Part shown: positions 7,701 to 12,949 of the stretch, piece after piece
How the letters are laid out: every line of letters starts with the position of its first letter
Numbering within the stretch: position 1 is the first letter of the stretch
NCBI GenBank assembly: GCA_014384685.1
Contig: JACNFL010000099.1
Coordinates: 1 to 12,949 of the forward strand
DNA: 12,949 nucleotides
Source of the DNA: Methanobacteriota archaeon
Lineage (GTDB): Archaea > Thermoplasmatota > Poseidoniia > Poseidoniales > Thalassarchaeaceae
Direction of reading: 5' to 3'
Notes under the pieces: model-generated
Database searches by the model: none
What the model was told of the DNA's origin: nothing
What the model saw: the letters and a program-made list of their open reading frames with translations, nothing else
Translations under genes and position numbers: made by a program

Positions 7701-8403
7701 TTTCAGATGAGAAAACATACTCACTTGAATGGAAGGTTGCCCATTCTTCACCCCATGCTGGCCCTGTTAAGAGTACAGATGCTGAGGGGTCATTTCCATT
7801 GATGTAGCGTTCATAAGCAACTTCAACAGACCTTGTAACATCAATCTCGATCCATCCTTGAGACGTTATTGTCACCTCGTCCATCAGGCCACCTGAATCA
7901 TCGTTTCCAAGTGCTCCTCCAACTGTCCAAGAATTCCAATCAGTGGTATCTGCATCCCAGTCCTCATCATATACTACCCAACTTCGGATTTCTGGCTGAC
8001 CACTAAACTGTTTGACATCCAGTGCCAATGTTGCAGATTGTATTGTCACATTGGTGAACATACCGGCTTGAGATAATTCGATTCCAAATAACGTATTCCA
8101 GCGACTGCTAGCATTTGCTGAGAAGCCAGCTTTCAATTCGCTGTCACTGCCGTAATTGTTGGATGGTTGTGCTGCACTCAACCAAGTATCTTGAATTCCA
8201 TGATTTCCTGAACTTCCTACCCAGTAAGAATTTCCTGCGGAGCCGTTGCCAAAATCTGTGTAGTCATCATCGTTTGGAGAAGGGGGTGTTGAAGAATTAA
8301 AAACCTCATTTTTATCGATTAAATCATTATTTTGGATGGCAATTGCCCATGGGCTAACCACGATGATTGCAATCATCAGGGATATCAGAGGGTTGCGGAA
8401 CAT
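4720..8403 (-). CDS. Protein B: DNRLRE-domain plus Ig-like repeat surface protein with C-terminal anchor
   Basis: This is a 1227-aa protein with a clear signal peptide (MFRNPLISLMIAIIVVSPWAI, residues 1-21). A DNRLRE/CBM96-like beta domain spans about 66-243. Its signature is DTWLSAAQPSNNYGSDSELKAG (shown here as DTWLS...NNYGSDSELKAG, 72-93), and it closes with RPRLNVTY. About eight Ig-like units follow (246-950), then a transmembrane helix (about 957-978) and the basic ARLRRRSR, giving an inside C-terminus. The tail has a Gln/Met-rich linker, a Trp-rich helical segment (WTTEQVWEWGRTQGWNDEQI, 1097-1116), a Glu-rich stretch, and the end motif GEAGWYLDGDGNPSRWD (1200-1216). No cysteine is visible, unlike A and C. 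The start is well supported by GGTGAGG seven bases upstream. The gene overlaps A by 19 bp. DNRLRE domains occur in secreted, often glycan-related proteins; the ligand here is unknown. Confidence 0.9.
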   Translation of the reverse strand: MFRNPLISLMIAIIVVSPWAIAIQNNDLIDKNEVFNSSTPPSPNDDDYTDFGNGSAGNSYWVGSSGNHGIQDTWLSAAQPSNNYGSDSELKAGFSANASSRWNTLFGIELSQAGMFTNVTIQSATLALDVKQFSGQPEIRSWVVYDEDWDADTTDWNSWTVGGALGNDDSGGLMDEVTITSQGWIEIDVTRSVEVAYERYINGNDPSASVLLTGPAWGEEWATFHSSEYVFSSERPRLNVTYNWGVSVLPITTEWVDVFPKPPHRIDADNLLNLEAQARSGTGYPITGMTSWSSNTGSVDSGGLFTPDISGIAQITATIAGVQGSLSLQVDPGTPVNLDLETKSVELTIDDFFQFNSTFVDANGNSVDSATLTWYSDYGIVNETGYYQPTTVGSDQVTVTWQSLFATADITVSAGSATNITIESNLSVASGEQVPIIYTVTDRLGNLLPNQAAGSISWSVDSGQVDGVGIYTGGEVGTWRINATSPSGASGHAYVEVTPGALSSIELIPPNGSQPADEAVLLIVNWLDVMGNVVPVRIPLSNWSAEDGNFRMTPAGVEWLPRREGVWQVGVHVEDKWSNITINVTHGSVDRLLISTETEVISADAVLPLTLTAEDSKGNRWQVNGTWLVLEPDAAPWLSPIENGAQFEGVVAGNWTIKAEYNDGNNDFSTHLVLEVIPGSLAQIILAGEGSQVSADSWIDFEPTFFDEDGNQLNDIQLNWSFIHQGSQTDRTEEMRTNDAIWYPVLSGHHEIEVEAAGVFASLGIDIQPGIAHTIRALETNGLIVESGNITSIQINATDLDGNDFGSDVTWSIPHNSVDLANGTRAGEYLLRGIRAGTHNLQFQSGLADGSVSVTVLHGDVVNIVISIAKDNVKTGDIVDVEVTAYDYGGNKISLNPDNVQLTSSAGKFGHSTGDFWQMVIQNSGSQQRINVVYETAQGEAFIDVSADPLRAFGDSNLATSLWAGIGVTVVMFVLLIARLRRRSREEEDALDHHFGVNEPLKAIDPMAGYKPSKKARAAARQAFNKMQPQMSQQQWGGYQQMPQMANPSEPPTPAVLEAPAIATTPQQIEQTEPEVWTNSTSDTQASQETEIEESTWTTEQVWEWGRTQGWNDEQIAAYELVYDQSVRNPIAESSEQISVSDTPQEVVTSIEVNVHEEPTPANETVVEEVVEPEPQESQANRTDVRKEGIMKAMSGTTQGEAGWYLDGDGNPSRWDIDADGTWHQTG
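5554..7668 (-). repeat. about eight tandem Ig-like units in protein B
   Basis: Units begin near residues 246, 333, 415, 500, 587, 680, 770 and 859. Junctions carry a recurring linker of the form V-x-(P/H)-G: VDPG, VTPG, VTHG, VIPG, IQPG, VLHG. Within units the pattern is a hydrophobic strand, then 'D..GN', then a Trp strand such as ISWSVDSG or LTWYSDYG. The fold resembles invasin/BIG-type bacterial Ig domains; this is pattern recognition, not a profile search. Confidence 0.65.
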
Positions 8404-8430
8404 GGCATCGCCTCACCTATGAGGCACGCC
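8404..8430 (-). promoter_or_regulatory. imperfect hairpin overlapping the ribosome binding site of gene B
   Basis: Immediately upstream of ATG 8403 (minus strand), GCCTCA and TGAGGC form a 6-bp stem with a four-base loop (8410-8425). It is flanked by a further GCC/GGC pairing across small bulges (8428-8430 with 8404-8406). The 3' arm and loop contain the Shine-Dalgarno sequence. If the transcript starts upstream of the hairpin, the ribosome site would be partly hidden. If it starts inside, the palindrome could instead be a DNA operator. Confidence 0.45.
8411..8417 (-). promoter_or_regulatory. Shine-Dalgarno site of gene B
   Basis: GGTGAGG on the minus strand lies seven bases before ATG 8403. 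It matches the archaeal anti-Shine-Dalgarno complement (GGAGGTGA) at GGTGA, and this decides the start of protein B at the signal peptide. Confidence 0.75.
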
Positions 8431-8440
8431 TTCATTCATC

Positions 8441-8446
8441 AAATAT
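8441..8446 (-). promoter_or_regulatory. candidate TATA box for the B-A operon
   Basis: The minus strand reads GGGGGATATTTGATG here, with the core ATATTT at 8446-8441. Archaeal TATA boxes lie about 25 bases before the start of transcription, which would fall near 8417 and give a very short leader beginning about at the Shine-Dalgarno. It is the only A/T-rich box in the 117-bp gap between the hairpin and gene B. Confidence 0.45.
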
Positions 8447-8463
8447 CCCCCGGTTTGTTGCAG

Positions 8464-8489
8464 AAGGTGTCTCCTTTAGGAGACACCTT
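8464..8489 (-). terminator. perfect 11-bp stem hairpin between genes C and B (terminator or mRNA-end hairpin)
   Basis: AAGGTGTCTCC (8464-8474) and GGAGACACCTT (8479-8489) are exact inverted repeats around a four-base loop. The hairpin begins 31 bases past the stop of gene C and lies just upstream of the candidate TATA box of gene B. Its place fits a 3' end structure for the C transcript. No T tract follows it on the minus strand (CTGCAACAAACC), so it is not a textbook intrinsic terminator and may instead stabilise the 3' end or attenuate read-through. Confidence 0.55.
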
Positions 8490-8520
8490 GTTTGGTAAAT
8501 GATGTTAGGTAGTTTTCTAC

Positions 8521-11500
8521 TTAATCTTCCCAAACTTCCCAGTCGTCCATGTCAACAGAACGGTACCACCAGACGCCTTGCTCATCTTCCCACCATTCTG
8601 TGCCATCATCATCTACTGATATATTTGGATCACTTTCTCCACCATCAGATTCTGATTGTATTTCTTCCTCTACATAATCGTCAGAAAGGGTTTCAGGTTC
8701 GTCGTATTCACCTTCACTAATGTTGTCATAACTCTCATATTCTTCATAGAATTCATCGTCATCCTCATCATCAGCCCCAGCTCTCCTTAGTAGCACAACT
8801 AGGGTGGCAATTACTCCAACCACAATCAATGCCAAAAGTCCAGCACCAATATAGTACAGAGTTCCACCAGCCTCAAAGAATCCGAACATAGTTTGTGCAA
8901 CTTGGACATACTCTGAATCATACTTTTCCAGTGCTACAACAGTAATTTCTGATTGACCTTCATCAAGCATGTAGATTTGCCATTGGGAATTGGAAATCTT
9001 AGTGGTGACGTGAAGTTCTCCACCATGATAGACAGTTGCTTCATCTGGAACATCTATCTCATTTCCAAACGCATCAAACGCCCGTACATCGATAGTAATG
9101 GTTTCTTGTTGCTGAACATTTGTGCTCGGGCTGATGGTCATATCTAGGGTTTCAAGAGTTGATGGAGTAACAGTAACTTCCCATATTCCGCTCAAATCTG
9201 CGTATGAATACTCTAGGCTATAATTGCCCATTGAAGTGCCGTGCCACGAATATTCTCCGACTTCTTCTTCGTCGGTGAAGTCGGTTGCTGGGCTCCCTGA
9301 CCAATCAACATCTATTGCGAAGACATTTCCATCTGAGTCTGCAGCAGATAATTCGATTGAAATTGTAGCACCTGCTACTAATGTATTAGCAGTTGGATTC
9401 TTGTATAGTACTGCTGCCTCTCCATGGCTTACTGTTACCTCCACAATGGTTTGATATGGCCCTGATATAGCACATATTTTCCAGGTTCCTTCTACAGAAG
9501 CATCCCAGTTGTAGCTGTTGCTTTGTAAGGTGTCAGTTAATTCATTGCCCCAGTTAATACAGGATGGTGGTTGCGTAGTTGGGCTATCTGCATCCCAAAT
9601 GAACCAGTTTAATACATCTGATCCCAACAGATTTGCGTTTTGGTCTCTAGTAATTGGATTCAATGCCAAGGTGTCATCTGCAGTCATTTGAGTTCCATGT
9701 CCAGAAAGTACAATGCTAGCCAGTGGACCTTCCTCAACTGTGAATGACTGTGAATCAGTCATTGCAGTAACTCCATTATGCATGTAAGTTGCAGTAACGG
9801 TCCATGAGCCAACTGTAACTGCTTCAAATTCTGCATATGCAAGTGAGGCAGTCAACCAACTCTGGTCGGCCATAGATTCATCTATTTCCCAAACATCAAT
9901 AGCGGCAATCCATTCGTTCCCATACTGATCATAATTGTATGCATCAATTGATACAGAATCTCCTGACATAATAATATCGCTACTGCCAATTCTTATGTCA
10001 ATTCCAATTGCTTCTCCGTGCGTGACTGAAATGATTATTCTAGTTGTGATACCTTCTAAAGTAGCATCAATCGTCTGTGTGGCTGCACCTATTGGACTCC
10101 AGCGAACGGGGTCCTCTTCAAACAGGGTACCATTAGATATCACCCAAGCAGTTGCCGGTAGAGTGACATTCAACCGATTTCCACGAACATCAATTCTAAC
10201 TGTATTAATTGTCAATTCTTCATCTGCTGTTAATGAATATGTAGTTGGAGTTACTTCAAGATCAAAAATCGCACCATGCGTGGTTTCAATAGTCTGTACT
10301 ATTGATAATCCGTAACCGGTTGTAAGTGTCAGATTCCAAAATCCAACCTTATCAGCAGTGTATTCACCAACTTGAGTAATATTACCATCCTCAACAGTCC
10401 AGTTAACCGACAAGAGTCGATATGGTGTGACTGGATTATCATGTGCATCATAGGCAGTCCAATTGAAATCTCGAGTTTCACCAGCAGGGATTGAAGGGAA
10501 ACCAGTCATCACAATGTAATCAGGTAATCCTTCGGTAACCATGATTTGTAGGGATAATGAGCCCCCGATCCAAGTAACATTGACCCACTGTATTCCTGTG
10601 TTCCAAGGCATATAGGTAATGGCTCCTAATGGCGTTGTATGTGAATTACCTTCAGCGATTGAGCCATTCGTTACCGCAAATGATAGTGCGACTCCTGGGA
10701 CTAAATTGCTGTTCGCATCAAGCACATTGAACCACATTGAAACAGATTCATCACTGGTTATCGTAGAGGCCAATGGTCCACCAATTAGGGTGGTTGGAAT
10801 TCCTGGTTGGACAACGATTGTGTGGGTTACAATTACTCTCCCAAAGCGGGCAGAGATTGTCACATTACCACTTTGATCAGGGGTAAAGAATCCAGTGCTA
10901 TTTATGACGCCGTTTGAAGTAGTCCATTCGACATCTCCACTAATTATTTGATTGTCAACATCAATTAAAGTTGCAGACATCTGTACTGGTGTGTCCGAGG
11001 TAGTAGTTCCTGAACCGGTGAGTGAAATGTCAAAGACATTTGTGTAATTGAAGGAAAGTGTTGGCCGGTGGCCAACATTCGTGGCCTCACTGTTGGAAAA
11101 AGTTGCAGTGATTTGAGCAGTTCCTTGAGATACCGGTTGTGGTGTACCAATCAAAACAACTGAGAATGTCTCATTGACATTTGCGGCTAGAGCGCCGCTG
11201 ATATCGACATAGAACCAACCTGCTTGTGAGGTTGCCATTATTCTAACAGTTCCTAGAGCAATTGTGCTTCGGTCACTTCCAGCACCAATTCCAGCAGATG
11301 TCCAGTTGTTACCAAGTGATGCTTGATTCCAATTTGCTTGGTCCTCGCGGAAGTTGCTATTTAGCAAAGCATAAGCTGTAATATCCATCCAACCCGAGGT
11401 TGGGGCAGATACCGATTCAAGCCATATTGCTAGTCGTCCAGAATGAGCTCTGGAGTCTCCAGTAAGTGGTACTTGGCTGAGGTCTATTTGAATAATCCCA

Positions 11501-12921
11501 ATACACTTCTCATTACTAGTTGGTCCACCTGTGCAACCTTCCCCAATCTTCAGTGCATCGGTTTGATAGTTCGTAGAAGGGTTACCTTCGCTTATGTATG
11601 TGTCATCAACCGTTGGATGGTTGAATTCTTCAACATCATCTCCTTCTTGATAATCCATGGTCCAAATATTGTTTCCTGAAAATTGAGTATTTGGGCCTCC
11701 AATTCCGAATGCCCAAGTTGATGAGCGCGGTCCTAAAATAGAGCCGTTAATACCTTGAATATTCCAATAGTATACACCACCTTCTTCTAAGTCCCATCCA
11801 GGGGTGAAGGTAGCAATAGTTGTGGGGGTAGAGAATAATCCTTGATTGCTGGTTGCGTTCCATGAATAGAACATATTGGAATCAGTTGCGTTCCACATTC
11901 TAACAATGTATCCGGTAGTATCACCTGCATGATTCCATGTTAGATTCGGCTTTACTAACGCATCAAGTAGGAAATCATCGTATTGTGAAACCGAGTAGAT
12001 TACCTGTTGGTCTGTTGGCCATGATAGAACCGGGGTTCCAGGTGGTGCTGTTCCATTTTGGTTGTCAACATAACCAATTACAAGTTGTGGCCGATAAGCA
12101 CTAGCACTTGCTTCAGAAGATGTGAATTGTAGATATCCAGAGTAATTCGGTGCTTTGATTGCCATTGAAACAGTGCCATTATGGCCTGCTGCTTGCACTA
12201 GTGTAGTAACATCCCAATCGTACCAAACGCCTCCAAACCCGCCTACTGATTGGCTGAGGGTTGATGCCGCTGTTGAGTTACAATTAGTTGCAAGTGAGAA
12301 CGAATTCCAGGTATCCGTTTCTGAGAACGAATTACATTCGTGTATTCCAACAGTTGCGGTTCCAGATGTAGAATAGCCGGAGCGGTACATCTTCAGAGAA
12401 ACAGTAGTTGCGAGCATATTAGGTGGGAATGGTAATTCACCGAGATCAAACTGAATCAATGCTACAGAATCTTGACCTGATTGGAATGGTGAGTTGCCAA
12501 CCGCAAGTGTTGAGTTACTTCCTTGAGGGGTGTTAGTACCCGCATTAGGAGTTGAGTCAATCCAAGTATCTGGGACCGTTGGTAAATATCCGCTTGAGGA
12601 GAACACAGAACCGCGGCTCATTGACACAGTATGGTTACCAAGCCCATCATCACTACCTTGGTCAGCAGGAACTCTGAATTCACCACCATCCGTCCAATTT
12701 CCTACGTAATCACCTATTATTGGCCGCACTCTCCAATGTAGCCAAGCATCAGCCCAACCAGTCCATCCGGGTGGTAAGTCTCCTTGAACATCAATTGTAT
12801 ATGAGAGTGGATTAGTACCAAAACTCCCGTCATAACTTAGCGCATTACTCGAGTCAAGAGTGTTGGTAGTGCTTGCCACGAAACTTGTGTGTGAACTCAA
12901 TTGTACTTGCCACGCACTCAC
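8521..12921 (-). CDS. Protein C: giant DNRLRE / FN3-like / Ig-like repeat surface protein, N-terminus unresolved
   Basis: There are 1466 codons from GTG 12921. A beta-rich region (about 40-113) leads to a DNRLRE-type domain (about 115-284; PDTWIDSTPN ... YRPQLVIGY). A fibronectin-III-like module follows (290-408; PVLSWPTDQQ ... YYWNIQGIN), then a second DNRLRE domain (436-625; DDTYISEGNPSTNYQTDALK ... HRPTLSFNY). About eight Ig-like units (631-1350), a transmembrane helix (about 1354-1378), RR, and an Asp/Glu/Tyr-rich tail complete it, ending in WWEDEQGVWWYRSVDMDDW. Six cysteines form three close intra-domain pairs (196/214, 463/473, 1121/1150), which suggests disulfides outside the cell. There is no signal peptide: the GTG is followed by mature-looking beta sequence, and an in-frame TAA lies 27 bases upstream at 12948-12946. 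The true start is therefore doubtful. Either the gene is N-terminally broken, or a frameshift or assembly error hides the upstream part. The function is unknown; surface binding is inferred. Confidence 0.82.
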   Translation of the reverse strand: MSAWQVQLSSHTSFVASTTNTLDSSNALSYDGSFGTNPLSYTIDVQGDLPPGWTGWADAWLHWRVRPIIGDYVGNWTDGGEFRVPADQGSDDGLGNHTVSMSRGSVFSSSGYLPTVPDTWIDSTPNAGTNTPQGSNSTLAVGNSPFQSGQDSVALIQFDLGELPFPPNMLATTVSLKMYRSGYSTSGTATVGIHECNSFSETDTWNSFSLATNCNSTAASTLSQSVGGFGGVWYDWDVTTLVQAAGHNGTVSMAIKAPNYSGYLQFTSSEASASAYRPQLVIGYVDNQNGTAPPGTPVLSWPTDQQVIYSVSQYDDFLLDALVKPNLTWNHAGDTTGYIVRMWNATDSNMFYSWNATSNQGLFSTPTTIATFTPGWDLEEGGVYYWNIQGINGSILGPRSSTWAFGIGGPNTQFSGNNIWTMDYQEGDDVEEFNHPTVDDTYISEGNPSTNYQTDALKIGEGCTGGPTSNEKCIGIIQIDLSQVPLTGDSRAHSGRLAIWLESVSAPTSGWMDITAYALLNSNFREDQANWNQASLGNNWTSAGIGAGSDRSTIALGTVRIMATSQAGWFYVDISGALAANVNETFSVVLIGTPQPVSQGTAQITATFSNSEATNVGHRPTLSFNYTNVFDISLTGSGTTTSDTPVQMSATLIDVDNQIISGDVEWTTSNGVINSTGFFTPDQSGNVTISARFGRVIVTHTIVVQPGIPTTLIGGPLASTITSDESVSMWFNVLDANSNLVPGVALSFAVTNGSIAEGNSHTTPLGAITYMPWNTGIQWVNVTWIGGSLSLQIMVTEGLPDYIVMTGFPSIPAGETRDFNWTAYDAHDNPVTPYRLLSVNWTVEDGNITQVGEYTADKVGFWNLTLTTGYGLSIVQTIETTHGAIFDLEVTPTTYSLTADEELTINTVRIDVRGNRLNVTLPATAWVISNGTLFEEDPVRWSPIGAATQTIDATLEGITTRIIISVTHGEAIGIDIRIGSSDIIMSGDSVSIDAYNYDQYGNEWIAAIDVWEIDESMADQSWLTASLAYAEFEAVTVGSWTVTATYMHNGVTAMTDSQSFTVEEGPLASIVLSGHGTQMTADDTLALNPITRDQNANLLGSDVLNWFIWDADSPTTQPPSCINWGNELTDTLQSNSYNWDASVEGTWKICAISGPYQTIVEVTVSHGEAAVLYKNPTANTLVAGATISIELSAADSDGNVFAIDVDWSGSPATDFTDEEEVGEYSWHGTSMGNYSLEYSYADLSGIWEVTVTPSTLETLDMTISPSTNVQQQETITIDVRAFDAFGNEIDVPDEATVYHGGELHVTTKISNSQWQIYMLDEGQSEITVVALEKYDSEYVQVAQTMFGFFEAGGTLYYIGAGLLALIVVGVIATLVVLLRRAGADDEDDDEFYEEYESYDNISEGEYDEPETLSDDYVEEEIQSESDGGESDPNISVDDDGTEWWEDEQGVWWYRSVDMDDWEVWED
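8872..11031 (-). repeat. about eight tandem Ig-like units in protein C
   Basis: Units start near residues 631, 710, 802, 884, 971, 1066, 1165 and 1254. Junction linkers are VQPG, VTEG, TTHG, VTHG, VEEG, VSHG and VTPS. One unit (1066-1164) carries an apparent disulfide pair, Cys1121/Cys1150. The last unit before the membrane is matched in A and B by units in the same position. Confidence 0.65.
11047..11616 (-). other. second DNRLRE (CBM96-like) domain of protein C
   Basis: Residues 436-625 begin with the classical DDTYISEGNPSTNYQTDALK pattern. They continue with a beta-sandwich series containing IIQIDLSQVP and ITAYALL and close with HRPTLSFNY. This is the best-conserved copy of the family signature in the window. 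An insert with Cys463 and Cys473 follows the signature. Confidence 0.7.
11698..12054 (-). other. fibronectin-III-like module between the two DNRLRE domains of protein C
   Basis: Residues 290-408 start with Pro-rich PPGTPVLSWP. They show the strand LTWNHAGDTTGYIVRMW, a YYW strand and a closing RSSTWAF, as in FN3-type modules where 'P.L.WP' opens and 'Y.W.V....' sits near the end. The assignment is by pattern only. Confidence 0.5.
12070..12579 (-). other. first DNRLRE (CBM96-like) domain of protein C
   Basis: Residues 115-284 start at VPDTWIDSTPNAGTN, then STLAVGNS and the strand ALIQFDLGELP. The domain contains ETDTWNSFSL and the YDWDVTTLVQ segment typical of these domains, and ends YRPQLVIGY. 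It fits the family plan closely. Cys196 and Cys214 probably pair. Confidence 0.65.
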
Positions 12922-12945
12922 GTTTGAAGGGGCTGGGTGTGACCA

Positions 12946-12948
12946 TTA
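12946..12948 (-). other. in-frame TAA just upstream of the GTG start of protein C
   Basis: Reading the minus strand from the window edge gives A TAA TGG TCA CAC CCA, in frame with the GTG at 12921. The nine codons between them (WSHPAPSN and context) read like a continuation of the same protein. The other frame holds an ATG at 12946-12944 that would need a shift to enter protein C. The stop blocks any start upstream of 12948 in this frame. Confidence 0.8.
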
Positions 12949-12949
12949 T

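Noticed and set aside
8464..8489. Rho-independent terminator in the strict bacterial sense
   Set aside because: No run of T follows the stem on the strand of gene C, so only a hairpin at a transcript-end position is claimed.
1..12079. Functional link between the KDG-kinase-like gene and the DNRLRE domains as a uronate-polysaccharide uptake locus
   Set aside because: They are separated by panB and oppositely oriented units, there is no lyase or transporter in the window, and the kinase is only a fragment; proximity alone is too weak.
8521..12921. Phage tail fibre or bacterial invasin assignment for the giant proteins
   Set aside because: There is no phage neighbour, and the single C-terminal membrane helix with basic stop-transfer residues and an acidic inside tail argues for a single-membrane archaeal surface protein.

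Overview
The window looks like a piece of a planktonic euryarchaeal genome, most likely Marine Group II (Candidatus Poseidoniales) or a close relative. The grounds are moderate GC, very large secreted proteins built of Ig-like repeats with one C-terminal membrane anchor and a long acidic cytoplasmic tail, short leaders with GGTGA/GAGG-type ribosome sites, and archaeal-style TATA-like elements. No 16S or other phylogenetic marker is present, so the assignment is an inference.

Left part (1-1919): a partial PfkB-family sugar kinase (2-keto-3-deoxygluconate kinase-like) runs off the left edge on the minus strand. Divergent from it is an unrecognised small membrane protein (243-788, +) with a Trp/Tyr-rich C-terminus. 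Then comes panB (940-1755, +), ketopantoate hydroxymethyltransferase of pantothenate/CoA synthesis, followed 26 bp later by an easily missed 45-residue single-span membrane peptide (1782-1919, +).

Right part (1920-12949): three very large minus-strand genes lie head to tail and transcribe leftwards, meeting the panB unit tail to tail with only 5 bp between stops. In transcription order they are protein C (8521-12921, 1466 codons, N-terminus unresolved at the window edge), protein B (4720-8403, 1227 aa) and protein A (1925-4738, 937 aa). A 117-bp gap holding an 11-bp perfect hairpin and a probable promoter separates C from B. B and A overlap by 19 bp and must be co-transcribed. All three share one plan: a secreted N-terminal region, a series of Ig-like repeats of about 80-100 residues, one transmembrane helix, basic residues, a low-complexity acidic cytoplasmic tail, and a short Trp-rich C-terminal tail. 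C and B also carry distal DNRLRE-type (CBM96-like) beta domains, and C has a fibronectin-III-like module between two of them. The last six Ig-like units, the anchor and the tail align in order between the three proteins, so this is a tandem paralogous cassette with a conserved membrane-proximal stalk and variable distal heads.

Working picture (inference): the cluster encodes cell-surface, probably glycan- or particle-binding proteins whose cytoplasmic ends carry related aromatic tails. The membrane protein at 243-788 ends in a similar tail, hinting at a common intracellular partner or sorting signal. The function is unknown.
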